Positions 1-9,555 of a stretch of 64,000 nucleotides of DNA are shown in pieces. This stretch comes from Kordiimonadales bacterium IMCC3096. GTDB lineage: Bacteria; Pseudomonadota; Alphaproteobacteria; Minwuiales; Minwuiaceae. Made by a program: the position numbers and the translations under genes. Under the pieces are notes generated by a model that was given only the letters and a program-made list of their open reading frames with translations, ran no database searches and was not told where the DNA came from. Position 1 is the first letter of the stretch. Each line of letters starts with the position of its first letter. The stretch is taken from the NCBI GenBank assembly GCA_016865035.1, contig CP018227.1, positions 3,315,501-3,379,500 of the forward strand, written 5' to 3'.

Positions 1-966
<966 letters not shown>

Positions 967-1193
967 TTTCTTCTTGTCCCCTGTGTCAAAGACGCGTGAG
1001 AGACCCGGCATGGCGCCGGACCGTTGCGAGACTGATGTTCTGGTGATCGGGAGCAGCACCGAATCCGCCACGCGGACCCCATCCCGGCAAGCTCCCGCCA
1101 GGTCAGTTGCGCTGGCTTATGCCAAAGTGCGGCGCACCATGCAAGGCGGTGCGGTGACGTCGTCCCGCATGGCAGATCACCTGCAGGTCCGCT

Positions 1194-2435
1194 TCAGACT
1201 CCGGCGCCCGCCATGCGGCGGCGGTGCAGGGCCAGCCACAGGGTGGCCAGCAGGGCAAGGCTGATCATCGGCAGGGCGGCTGTGGTGACCACGTCCCAGC
1301 CGAAGGCGTGCAGCAACTGGCCCGAGCTGAGGGAGCTGACCGCGACGACACCGAAGACCATGAAGTCGTTGATGCCCTGGACCCGCGCGGCCTCCGCCGG
1401 GGTATGTGCCTCGGCCAGCAGGGTGGTGCCGCCGACGAACATGAAGTTCCAGCCGATGCCCAGCAGGATCAGTGCGCTCCAGAAGTGCAGGAACTCGAGA
1501 CCGGAGTGGGCTGTCGCGATGCAGATCATGTTCAGTACCGCACCGGCCGCGATGATGCGCAGCACACCGAATTTCCGGATCAGGATGCCGGTGAAGAAGC
1601 TGGGGGCGAACATGCCGACCACATGCCACTGGATCACGGTCGCGGAACTGTTGAAGTCATGCCCGCAGGCAACCATGGCCAGCGGGGTGGCGGTCATGAT
1701 CAGGCTCATGGCCCCGAATCCGGCCATGGCGGAACCGGCGGCGACCCAGAAGACCGGCTGCTTCGCGATCTCCCAGAACGGGCGGCCACGCGTTGCGGCG
1801 GTATGGCGAACCGGCTTGGGGATTCGCAGGCCCATCAGGATCAGCGCCGATAGGACCGTCAGGCCGGACGCCGCGATGTAGCTGCCGGCGAAGGTGATCG
1901 GCTCGATCATGTCCTTGGTCCACTTGGCCAGCTCCGGCCCCAGGAAACCGGCGACGACACCACCGGCCATCACCAGGGAAACCGCCTGGCCGCGCAACAG
2001 CGGCGGGGCCATGTCCACTGCGGCATGGCGATACTGCTGTCCGAAGGCGGAGAACATGCCGACCAGCCCGGTGGCGCAGCAGAACAGCCAGAAGTTGGCC
2101 TGGTACAGCGCCACCACCCCCAGCAGGGTTCCTGCCGTGCCCAGCATCGTGCCGAAGATGAAGCCCGCGCGTCGGCCAACACGTCCCATCAGCATCGCCG
2201 CCGGAATTGTCATCAGCGCCGTGCCTGCGACCACGGCAGTCACGGGCAGTGTCGCCAGTGCCTTGTCCTCCGCCAGGCTGAACCCGATCAGTCCACCCAG
2301 CGCGATCATGATCGCGGAGGTGGAGGTGAACAGCGCCTGGCAGATCGAAAGCAGGATGACGTTGCGGCGGATGCTGCTGAAACCGGCGGGGACTTCAGCC
2401 TCTGGGGATGTGTTTGTCATGATGGCCGGGAACAT
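1194..2435 (-). CDS. MFS transporter
   Basis: A 413-residue protein with about twelve hydrophobic segments in two halves, the layout of a major facilitator superfamily carrier in the inner membrane. The loop between helices 2 and 3 has the MFS A-motif-like GRVGRRAG. The substrate cannot be told from sequence. An alternative start is the ATG at 2420 (MTNTSPEAE), and neither start has a clear ribosome binding site. It stands alone between hppA and the cyclase gene, all on the minus strand with gaps of 86 and 227 bases, so it is probably its own transcript. Confidence 0.85.
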   Translation of the reverse strand: MFPAIMTNTSPEAEVPAGFSSIRRNVILLSICQALFTSTSAIMIALGGLIGFSLAEDKALATLPVTAVVAGTALMTIPAAMLMGRVGRRAGFIFGTMLGTAGTLLGVVALYQANFWLFCCATGLVGMFSAFGQQYRHAAVDMAPPLLRGQAVSLVMAGGVVAGFLGPELAKWTKDMIEPITFAGSYIAASGLTVLSALILMGLRIPKPVRHTAATRGRPFWEIAKQPVFWVAAGSAMAGFGAMSLIMTATPLAMVACGHDFNSSATVIQWHVVGMFAPSFFTGILIRKFGVLRIIAAGAVLNMICIATAHSGLEFLHFWSALILLGIGWNFMFVGGTTLLAEAHTPAEAARVQGINDFMVFGVVAVSSLSSGQLLHAFGWDVVTTAALPMISLALLATLWLALHRRRMAGAGV

Positions 2436-2521
2436 ACGCAGTCACCGCGCCTGCCGCCAAACCAATTTTGCACAGTTGGGTTGCGTGGAATGAGACTGGC
2501 CCCTGCAGCCGCCGCGCCCGC

Positions 2522-3559
2522 CTAGACGGTCGCTATCGGCGTTGCCGGGCTGCCGACTGCGCCGGGCAGGCGCAGGGGCGGTGCGGTGAGCAGGAAGCGG
2601 TTACGGTTGTTGGCGCGTAGCCAGTCGGCCAGTTCCGACAGGAACCAGAGTTCCGCCAGCGGCAGGCCCAGCTTGAACAGGCAATGGTGATGCAGCGGCA
2701 GGGCAGGGCGCGGGCCTTCCTTCGGCTGTGCAGGAATGCCTTCGACGGCGTAGTTGTCGGCGATCAGGGCGGCGACGCCTGAATCAGTGATCCAGTCGAG
2801 CAGTTTCTGGTCGCGGCCATCCAGCACGGCACAGCTGTTCTCCAGCCGCTCCTTCGTCGGCTGGCGGTTCATCGACAGGATCTCGTCGGCGAAGCCGGTG
2901 CGGAAAAGCAGCATGTCGCCCGGTTCCACGACGACGCCGTCATCCTGCATGATCTGCATCAGCCGGTCGTGGCCGACGTAGACGCGCTCCCGCCCCACAT
3001 GTGCCTCCAGATCCACCAGCACCGCGCGACCCTGGATGCCATGGTAGGCGAAGTTCTCGATACCGAGGGACCTGGCGCCGAAAAGCTGCGCGTCGCTGTC
3101 CTCCCCGTCCCAGGACTTCGGGCCGACAACATGTTCACCGGCACGGAAGCCGTTGTAGTAGACCTTCTCTGCCTCCCCATCGCCGTCGGCATCGAAGAAG
3201 GATCCGACGTGGGAAAGCGCGTCCCACTGGGTGGAATACTGCAGGCAGATCGTCACCTGATCGTCGCTGACCACATCGGTGTTTTGCCCGTCGATGTTGC
3301 GCAGAGGGAAGTTGATGTAGGGCTTGTCGCCCAGGAATGTCGGCTGGCGGTGCGGCGGGTGGCGGCGTTCGTTCAGCATGTTGCCGCCGGGATAGTCGAG
3401 CGGCAGGCTGAGGCAGAAGGTCCGGCCCTCCCGCACCTCGGCTACACCCTGACGCACCTTCTCCGGCGTGATCAGGTTGATGCGGCCAAGCTGGTCATCG
3501 TCACCGAAGTTACCCCAGTTCGACCCTTCCGGCCGGTTCTTCCAGCGTGTCGTGCTCAT
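2522..3559 (-). CDS. Cyclase family protein (kynurenine-formamidase-like metal hydrolase)
   Basis: A 345-residue member of the cyclase/formamidase-like family (PF04199 type), metal-dependent hydrolases opening or closing amide and lactone bonds. The typical N-terminal RWKNRPEGSNWG and the metal-site region WDALSHVGSFFD near residue 112 are present; the strict HxGTHxD motif of true kynurenine formamidase is degenerate here. Its ATG overlaps the stop of the upstream FAD oxidoreductase gene by 4 bases (ATGA), so the two are translationally coupled. That suggests the cyclase acts on the product of the oxidase or on the same substrate class. The substrate is unknown. Confidence 0.8.
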   Translation of the reverse strand: MSTTRWKNRPEGSNWGNFGDDDQLGRINLITPEKVRQGVAEVREGRTFCLSLPLDYPGGNMLNERRHPPHRQPTFLGDKPYINFPLRNIDGQNTDVVSDDQVTICLQYSTQWDALSHVGSFFDADGDGEAEKVYYNGFRAGEHVVGPKSWDGEDSDAQLFGARSLGIENFAYHGIQGRAVLVDLEAHVGRERVYVGHDRLMQIMQDDGVVVEPGDMLLFRTGFADEILSMNRQPTKERLENSCAVLDGRDQKLLDWITDSGVAALIADNYAVEGIPAQPKEGPRPALPLHHHCLFKLGLPLAELWFLSELADWLRANNRNRFLLTAPPLRLPGAVGSPATPIATV

Positions 3560-4701
3560 CCGTTCTCTCCCCTGAAGCGATGGACCGAGAGACTGTCGAC
3601 TGACAGTCCCTGGTCCAGAATATCGGCCGGTACCGGCTTGCCCGCGATCTGTGCGGCGGCGACGCGGCCCATGGCCGGTGAGGTCTTGATGCCATAGCCG
3701 CCCTGGCCGACCAGCCAGTAGAAACCTTCGACCGCGTCGTCGAAACCGTTCACGGGCGAATGGTCGTCCACGAAGCAGCGCAGTCCGGCCCAGCTGCTGG
3801 CCAGACGGCGGACCTGCAGGTCAGTGGCATTCTGGATGCGGTCGACGCAGATGGCGATGTCCATCTCGTCGGGCTGCGCATCGCAGGGCGCGGAGGGTGT
3901 CTCGTCGGCGGGGGAGGCGAGAATGCGCCCGGCATCAGGCTTGAAGTACCAGCCGCCGCCCAGTTCGAACGTCAGCGGCCAGCTGCTGACATCAGTGCCC
4001 GGCGCCGGGTCGAAGGTGATCGCCGTGCGCCGCTTCGGCACCAGCCCGACGGGTGCGGCCCCGGCCATCGCGGCCAGTTCGTCGCCCCAGGCTCCGGCGG
4101 CGTTGATGACGATCTCCGCCCGGAATTCGCCTGCGGTGGTCGCGATACGGAAACCATCGCCGCCGCGTTCGATGGCCGTGACAGCCGCGTCGCCGATGAT
4201 TCGCCCGCCGAGGCCCCGAAAGACCCGGACGAAGCCCTGCAGCATGCCGTGCACGTCGATGTCCATGGCCAGCGGTTCGTGGACACCACCCGAAAGCTGG
4301 TCCTGACGCAGCGCCGGGCAGATTTCCCTGCAGCGCGCGGCATCGACGCGGGTCAGCACGTCCGGGCGCTGCATTTCCTCCATGAAGGCATCCAGCCGTT
4401 CCGCCTCGCCGCTGTTCGCGACCATCAGCGCGCCGCGCGGGGTCAGCAGCGGATGGTCGGCGTAGCGTTCGGCAGGGTGTTCCATGAAGTCCCGGCCGGC
4501 ACGGACCAGGGCGCGAATGACATCGTTGCCATAGACTTCCGTGTACATCGCGGCGGAGCGGCCGGTGGTGTGATAGCCGGGCTGCGATTCCCGCTCCAGC
4601 ACCACGATATCCGCGCCGTTGCCCGATTCCTCCGCGATCAGGCAGGCGGCCGATGCGCCCGCCATGCCGCCGCCGACAATGGCTATCCTGACGTCCGTCA
4701 T
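3556..4701 (-). CDS. FAD-dependent oxidoreductase, D-amino acid/glycine oxidase (DAO) family
   Basis: The protein starts MTDVRIAIVGGGMAGASAA, a Rossmann GxGxxG motif for FAD directly at the N-terminus, which is why ATG 4701 is preferred over an upstream in-frame ATG at 4800. A C-terminal glycine-rich block (GYGIKTSPAMG) typical of the DAO fold closes the FAD site. It is 381 residues, normal for sarcosine/D-amino-acid oxidase relatives. It probably oxidises an amino acid or secondary amine in the cytoplasm with release of H2O2 or transfer to a carrier. It is coupled to the cyclase-family gene by a 4-base overlap and diverges from the amidase gene at 4802. Confidence 0.85.
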   Translation of the reverse strand: MTDVRIAIVGGGMAGASAACLIAEESGNGADIVVLERESQPGYHTTGRSAAMYTEVYGNDVIRALVRAGRDFMEHPAERYADHPLLTPRGALMVANSGEAERLDAFMEEMQRPDVLTRVDAARCREICPALRQDQLSGGVHEPLAMDIDVHGMLQGFVRVFRGLGGRIIGDAAVTAIERGGDGFRIATTAGEFRAEIVINAAGAWGDELAAMAGAAPVGLVPKRRTAITFDPAPGTDVSSWPLTFELGGGWYFKPDAGRILASPADETPSAPCDAQPDEMDIAICVDRIQNATDLQVRRLASSWAGLRCFVDDHSPVNGFDDAVEGFYWLVGQGGYGIKTSPAMGRVAAAQIAGKPVPADILDQGLSVDSLSVHRFRGENG

Positions 4702-4801
4702 TCGATGCAGCCCCCTTCCACGACAAGGGTGCATTGTCGGACGGCATCGCCTGCGTGACAATGCATCAGCGACGAGAGGCAGGAACCGGAGAGGGGCCAA
4801 G

Positions 4802-6208
4802 ATGGCGGACGAACTGATCAGAAAGACAGCGGGCGACCTGGCTGTGGGTTACGAGAAGGGGGAGTTCAGCCCGGTCGAGGTTGCCGGCGCGGTTTTCGAC
4901 CGGATCGATGCGGTCGATGGTCGGCTGAACGCCTTCCGTGTGCTCGACAGGGAGGAAGCCATGGCTGCCGCCGCGCGCTCGACCGAGCGCTGGCTGAAAG
5001 GCACGCCGCTGTCGCCGATCGACGGGGTGCCGACCAGCATCAAGGACCTGTTCGCCGTCAAGGGGATGAGCAACCGCAAGGGCTCTCTGACGACACCGGA
5101 CACACCGGACCCGGAGGATGCGCCGACGGTCGCGCGCCTGCGCAATGCCGGTGCGGTGATCCTGGGCAAGACCAACACGCCGGAGTTCGGCTGGAAGGGT
5201 GTCACCGACAGCCCGGCGGAAGGCCCTACCCGCAACCCCTGGAACACGGATCGTACTCCCGGTGGTTCCTCGGGCGGTGCGTCTGCTGCCGCGGCGGCGG
5301 AGATGGGTGTGCTGCATCTAGGGACCGATGGCGGCGGTTCCATCCGCATTCCTGCGGGCTTCGCAGGGGTGTTCGGTCACAAGCCGTCGTTTGGCCGGGT
5401 GCCCTATTTTCCGCCAAGCCCGATGGGCACGCTGGCCCACGCCGGGCCGCTGACCCGGACAGTCGCGGATTCGGTGCTGATGCTGAATGTCATGATGGGG
5501 GAGGATACGCAGGACTGGTACACGCAGCCCTCCGGTCCCGTTCACCTGGCGGCCCTTTCCGGTGGCGTGAAGGGTATGAAGGTCGCCTACAGCCCGGCGC
5601 TGGGCCATGCGACTGTTGACGGGGAAGTGGCGGCCAGCGTTGCGGAGGCCGCGCGGCTGTTCGCCGAAATGGGCGCTGAGGTGGAGGAATGCGATCCGTT
5701 CACCGATGACCCCGTGGGCATCTTCAACACGCTCTGGCAGTCGGGGGCCTATGGCGCCCTGCGCGACCTGCCGCCGGACCAGCGTGCAAAGCTCGATCCC
5801 GGTCTGTCGAAGGTACTGGATGACGCCGCCGGGATCAGTCTGGGTGACTACATGGATGCACAGCGGGACCGTGCCGCCTTCAGTTCGGCGGTGAAGGTCT
5901 TCATGTCGAAATATGACCTGCTGCTGACCCCGACCCTGGCCGTGCCGGCGTTCGATGTTGACCGGCTGGTGCCGGAAGGCTGGGCGGAGGACGCGGAGAA
6001 CAGCTGGGTTGCCTGGACGCCCTTCTCCTATCCCTTCAACCTGACGCAGCAGCCGGCCTGTTCGGTGCCCTGCGGCTTCACGACGGATGGTCTGCCCATC
6101 GGCCTGCAGATCGTGGGGCGCATGTTCGACGATGCGACGGTGCTGCGCGCGGCCCAGGCCTACGAGGATGCGAAACCGCTGTATCGGCACCACCGCCCGG
6201 AGCTCTGA
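4802..6208 (+). CDS. Amidase (amidase-signature family)
   Basis: A 468-residue serine amidase. The catalytic triad is visible: Lys in GVPTSIKDLF (near residue 80), cis-Ser in the GGSSGG block and the nucleophilic Ser in DGGGSIRIPAG. It hydrolyses a carboxamide to acid and ammonia in the cytoplasm; the substrate is not evident and no gatB/gatC neighbour is present, so it is not part of the glutamyl-tRNA amidotransferase. ATG 4802 gives MADELIRKTAG, follows a purine-rich GGAGAGG, and marks the conserved N-terminus. Only 1 base separates its stop from the next start, indicating an operon with the NAD(P)HX repair gene. Confidence 0.88.
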   Translation: MADELIRKTAGDLAVGYEKGEFSPVEVAGAVFDRIDAVDGRLNAFRVLDREEAMAAAARSTERWLKGTPLSPIDGVPTSIKDLFAVKGMSNRKGSLTTPDTPDPEDAPTVARLRNAGAVILGKTNTPEFGWKGVTDSPAEGPTRNPWNTDRTPGGSSGGASAAAAAEMGVLHLGTDGGGSIRIPAGFAGVFGHKPSFGRVPYFPPSPMGTLAHAGPLTRTVADSVLMLNVMMGEDTQDWYTQPSGPVHLAALSGGVKGMKVAYSPALGHATVDGEVAASVAEAARLFAEMGAEVEECDPFTDDPVGIFNTLWQSGAYGALRDLPPDQRAKLDPGLSKVLDDAAGISLGDYMDAQRDRAAFSSAVKVFMSKYDLLLTPTLAVPAFDVDRLVPEGWAEDAENSWVAWTPFSYPFNLTQQPACSVPCGFTTDGLPIGLQIVGRMFDDATVLRAAQAYEDAKPLYRHHRPEL

Positions 6209-6209
6209 G

Positions 6210-7679
6210 ATGACGCCGCAGAACGCGGAGCCGCTGCTGTCCGTCCGGCAGATGTACGCCGCCGATGCCCATGCCGTGGCGCATGGCGTGTCGGGGGAGG
6301 TGCTGATGGAGGCCGCTGGACGCGGCGCCGCGCGCGCGATCACGGACCGCTGGGCTGCCATGCCCTGTGTCATCCTCTGTGGCCCGGGAAACAATGGCGG
6401 CGACGGCTATGTGATCGCCCGCCATCTGTCGGACGCGGGCTGGCCGGTACGTGTCGCGGCACTGGGCGACCAGAAAAAGCTGAAGGGTGACGCGGCGATC
6501 ATGGCCCGGCGCTGGGATGGACCGGTGGAGCCGCTGCACGCGGACTGTCTGGGCGGGGCGGAACTGGTTGTCGATGCCCTGTTCGGTGCCGGTCTGACCC
6601 GTGGGCTGGACGGCATCCCCGCCGAACTGGCGGAGGCCGCGAAGGGGCGCATCGTCGTTGCCGTCGATGTGCCGAGCGGGGTGTCGGGAGACAGTGGCCT
6701 GGCCGAAGGTGCCAGCTTCGATGCCGACCTGACGGTCACGTTTCACCTGCGCAAGCCGGGACATCTGCTGATGCCGGGGCGCGCGCGCGCCGGCGAGGTG
6801 GTGGTGATCGACATCGGCATTCCCGCGACCGCCGCTGAGGAGATCGTGTCCAGGTGCTGGGTGAACGGGCCGGAACTCTGGCACCATTGCCTGCCCGTGC
6901 CGTCGGCGCAGGGCCACAAGTTCGGGCGCGGTCACGCGCTGGTGGTCGGCGGTGGCATGCTCAGCAGCGGTGCCGCGCGGCTGTCCGCCATATCCGCCTT
7001 GCGGGCCGGTGCCGGTCTGGTGACAGCCGTGCCGCCGCGCAGTGCCGCGATGGTCTACGCCAACCATCTGACGGCGGTGATGCTGCAACCGGCGGACACC
7101 CCGCAGGACTGGGCCAGGCTGCTGGACGACCCGCGTCGCAACGCGGTGCTGGTCGGGCCGGGCAACGGGGTCAATGCCCGCACACGGGCCTTCGCGCTGG
7201 CGGCTCTGGACCGGGATCGTGCAACCGTTTTCGACGCGGATGCGATCACCGTCTTCGCCGATGATCCGAAGGGACTGTTCCTGCGCATCACCGCCCCCTG
7301 CATCATGACGCCCCATGCCGGAGAGTTCGCCCGGCTGTTCACGGTCACGGGCGACAAGCTGGAGGATGCGCGTGCCGCCGCACGCCGCAGCGGTGCAACA
7401 ATTGTTTCAAAGGGGCCGGATACGGTCATTGCCGCTCCGGACGGGCGTGCCGCGATCAACTGCAACGCGCCGCCGGACCTTGCGACAGCGGGCTCGGGCG
7501 ACGTGCTGGCCGGCATTGCCGTCGGTCTGCTGGCGCAGGATGTATCGCCGTTCGAGGCGGCCTGCATGGCAGTGTGGCTGCATGGCGCAGCAGCGACGGT
7601 TGCAGGTCCGGGACTGATCGCAGAGGATCTGGCGCCGAGCCTGCCAGCGGTCTGGCAACAGCTGCGGCGACAGGACTGA
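6210..7679 (+). CDS. nnr: Bifunctional NAD(P)H-hydrate epimerase / ADP-dependent NAD(P)H-hydrate dehydratase
   Basis: Repairs hydrated NADH and NADPH. The N-terminal half (residues 1-215) is the YjeF_N epimerase, with GPGNNGGDGYV and the later VDVPSGVSG block. The C-terminal half is the ribokinase-like dehydratase, with FDADAIT, TPHAGEF and the ATP/ADP-site motif TAGSGDVLAGI. The length of 489 residues matches the fused bacterial enzyme. ATG 6210 sits 1 base after the amidase stop; an open frame extends upstream, but it overlaps the amidase and lacks family sequence. Housekeeping function, not a clue to the amidase substrate. Confidence 0.93.
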   Translation: MTPQNAEPLLSVRQMYAADAHAVAHGVSGEVLMEAAGRGAARAITDRWAAMPCVILCGPGNNGGDGYVIARHLSDAGWPVRVAALGDQKKLKGDAAIMARRWDGPVEPLHADCLGGAELVVDALFGAGLTRGLDGIPAELAEAAKGRIVVAVDVPSGVSGDSGLAEGASFDADLTVTFHLRKPGHLLMPGRARAGEVVVIDIGIPATAAEEIVSRCWVNGPELWHHCLPVPSAQGHKFGRGHALVVGGGMLSSGAARLSAISALRAGAGLVTAVPPRSAAMVYANHLTAVMLQPADTPQDWARLLDDPRRNAVLVGPGNGVNARTRAFALAALDRDRATVFDADAITVFADDPKGLFLRITAPCIMTPHAGEFARLFTVTGDKLEDARAAARRSGATIVSKGPDTVIAAPDGRAAINCNAPPDLATAGSGDVLAGIAVGLLAQDVSPFEAACMAVWLHGAAATVAGPGLIAEDLAPSLPAVWQQLRRQD

Positions 7680-7720
7680 AACGCACCGTTCGACGGTCGC
7701 ACGAGCCGGAGGCCAGCACG

Positions 7721-9124
7721 ATGAACAGACCCACCGGAAACTTCTGGTCCCGGACCCTGTCGCGATTGCGCGACTGGCGTGGCGACGCGCTGGCCGGTGT
7801 CCGGCCACTGTCCGTCAGTGCCGATCTGGCCGGTGATGATCTCGCGGTGATTTCGGCCCAGATAGGGGCCTGTCTCGAAGGTCGGGGGGGTGCCGTTTCC
7901 TCCCGTCTGCGGGCCGCGGAACTCGGCCGTGCCTATCTGAGTCTCGACAGCGAGGGGCGGCTGCGTTTCTTCCAGCTGCTGGCGGAGCGTTTCGACGTTG
8001 ATGAGGCGGCGGTGGACAAGGCTGCGACCAGCCTCGGTGAAGCGGACAATGATGCGGACCGGATCAGGGCACGACGGGCGCTGCGCCGGAACCTCGTGGC
8101 ACCACGGGTGGACCTGTTCCGACAGTTCAACAGTCTGGATCGCGGTGTGAAGTTCCTGGTCGACATGCGCGCCGATCTCCTGCGGCTGCTGCGTGACCAT
8201 CCGGAACTGCGGGGGGTGGAGGAAGACCTGCAGGACCTGCTGCGGGCCTGGTTCGATGTCGGGTTCCTCGAAATGGCGCAGATCACCTTCAACTCCCCGG
8301 CGTCTTTGCTGGAGAAGCTGATTGCCTATGAGGCCGTGCACGAGATCCAGTCCTGGGCCGACCTGAAGAACCGGCTGGATTCCGACCGGCGATGCTTCTC
8401 CTTCATGCATCCCAACATGCCCGATGAACCGCTGATCTTTGTCGAGGTGGCACTGGTCAACGGCATCGCCGACAATGTACATGACCTGCTGGACGAGATG
8501 GCCCCCGCAACCGATCCGGAGATGGCGGACACGGCGATCTTCTATTCGATTTCCAACTGTCAGCGCGGCCTCGCCGGGGTTGGTTTCGGCGACTTCCTGA
8601 TCAAGCGGGTCGTGGATCGCCTGTCCCAGCGCATGCCGAACGTGAAGACATTCGCCACGCTGTCGCCGATCCCCGGCTTCCGGAAATGGCTGGACCAGCA
8701 ACTGGAGTCCGACGCGGAACTCCTGTCGGATGCGCAGGCCCGCCTGATCAAGGCAATCGCCCGCACCGGCTCCGCCAACGAGGCCTTCCGCAAGCTGATC
8801 AGCGATCCCAAGTGGCCCAACGACCATGATATCGAGGGGGCGGTGAAGGAACCCCTGATGGCGCTCTGCGCCCGCTATCTGGCAAGGGAAAAGGACAGCC
8901 GTGACCGCCCGCTTGATCCCGTGGCGCGGTTCCATCTGAACAATGGCGCGCGGATCGAACGGCTGAACTGGCTGGGCGACCGGTCCTCGTCCGGGTTGCG
9001 CCAGTCTGCGGGGATGATGGTCAACTACCTCTACAATCTGGATCACATCGAGCGGAACCACGAGGCCTATCGCGGGGAGGGCCGCATCGCCGCGGCCTCT
9101 TCCGTGACGCGACTGGCGAAGTAG
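7721..9124 (+). CDS. Malonyl-CoA decarboxylase
   Basis: Decarboxylates malonyl-CoA to acetyl-CoA and CO2. The 467-residue protein has the helical N-terminal oligomerisation region and the C-terminal acetyltransferase-like catalytic domain. The latter includes HPNMPDEPLIFVEVAL, FYSISNCQRGL and a TLSPIPGF block carrying the conserved Ser; these are hallmark MCD segments. ATG 7721 gives MNRPTGNFWSRTLSRL, a usual alphaproteobacterial start; the 41-base gap from nnr suggests cotranscription. No malonyl-CoA synthetase (matB) or malonate transporter lies next to it, so the role may be control of the malonyl-CoA pool rather than dedicated malonate growth. Confidence 0.93.
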   Translation: MNRPTGNFWSRTLSRLRDWRGDALAGVRPLSVSADLAGDDLAVISAQIGACLEGRGGAVSSRLRAAELGRAYLSLDSEGRLRFFQLLAERFDVDEAAVDKAATSLGEADNDADRIRARRALRRNLVAPRVDLFRQFNSLDRGVKFLVDMRADLLRLLRDHPELRGVEEDLQDLLRAWFDVGFLEMAQITFNSPASLLEKLIAYEAVHEIQSWADLKNRLDSDRRCFSFMHPNMPDEPLIFVEVALVNGIADNVHDLLDEMAPATDPEMADTAIFYSISNCQRGLAGVGFGDFLIKRVVDRLSQRMPNVKTFATLSPIPGFRKWLDQQLESDAELLSDAQARLIKAIARTGSANEAFRKLISDPKWPNDHDIEGAVKEPLMALCARYLAREKDSRDRPLDPVARFHLNNGARIERLNWLGDRSSSGLRQSAGMMVNYLYNLDHIERNHEAYRGEGRIAAASSVTRLAK

Positions 9125-9305
9125 GCCGGGTGGCGACGGCGCGGACGCGGATTCCCTGAAATTCAGTGTGCCTTCTGACGGCGGAAACGCTGGTGTGCGC
9201 TTGACGTGTCCCGCGCTCCCGCGTATGGCTCCGCCGCGGCGATGAAGGCATAGGCGGCAGGGGATCGGCCACGGCGCGGTACGGCTCCGCAGGCGCGTGG
9301 TTCAA

Positions 9306-9390
9306 GCGGGCGTGGCGGAACTGGTAGACGCGCCAGGTTTAGGTCCTGGTGACGAAAGTCTTGGGGGTTCGAGTCCCTCCGCCCGCACCA
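9306..9390 (+). tRNA. tRNA-Leu (anticodon TAG)
   Basis: An 85-base cloverleaf with acceptor stem GCGGGCG pairing CGCCCGC, an encoded CCA at the 3' end, anticodon stem CCAGG/CCTGG around loop TTTAGGT (anticodon TAG, reading CUA), a long class II variable arm and T-arm GGGGGTTCGAGTCCCTC. The long variable arm confirms leucine. It lies between malonyl-CoA decarboxylase and the trigger factor gene. The 180 bases upstream and 165 downstream hold no other feature I can support. Confidence 0.96.
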
Positions 9391-9555
9391 TCGCTGCACT
9401 TCGGGTTGCCTGACCGGTTACCGGTTCCGGGTTGCACCGCGGGAGTGAGGAAATTTGACGCCCCGATCATTCGGACCGGGGCCGGGTACGTGGCCCGCAT
9501 GACGGGCAGGCAGCACCATCGGGGTGCGGCATGGATAACAAGGGATAAGGTTTCG

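Noticed and set aside
4619-4801. Longer N-terminus for the amidase at 4802
   Set aside because: The extension runs antisense through the oxidase gene and shows no amidase sequence.
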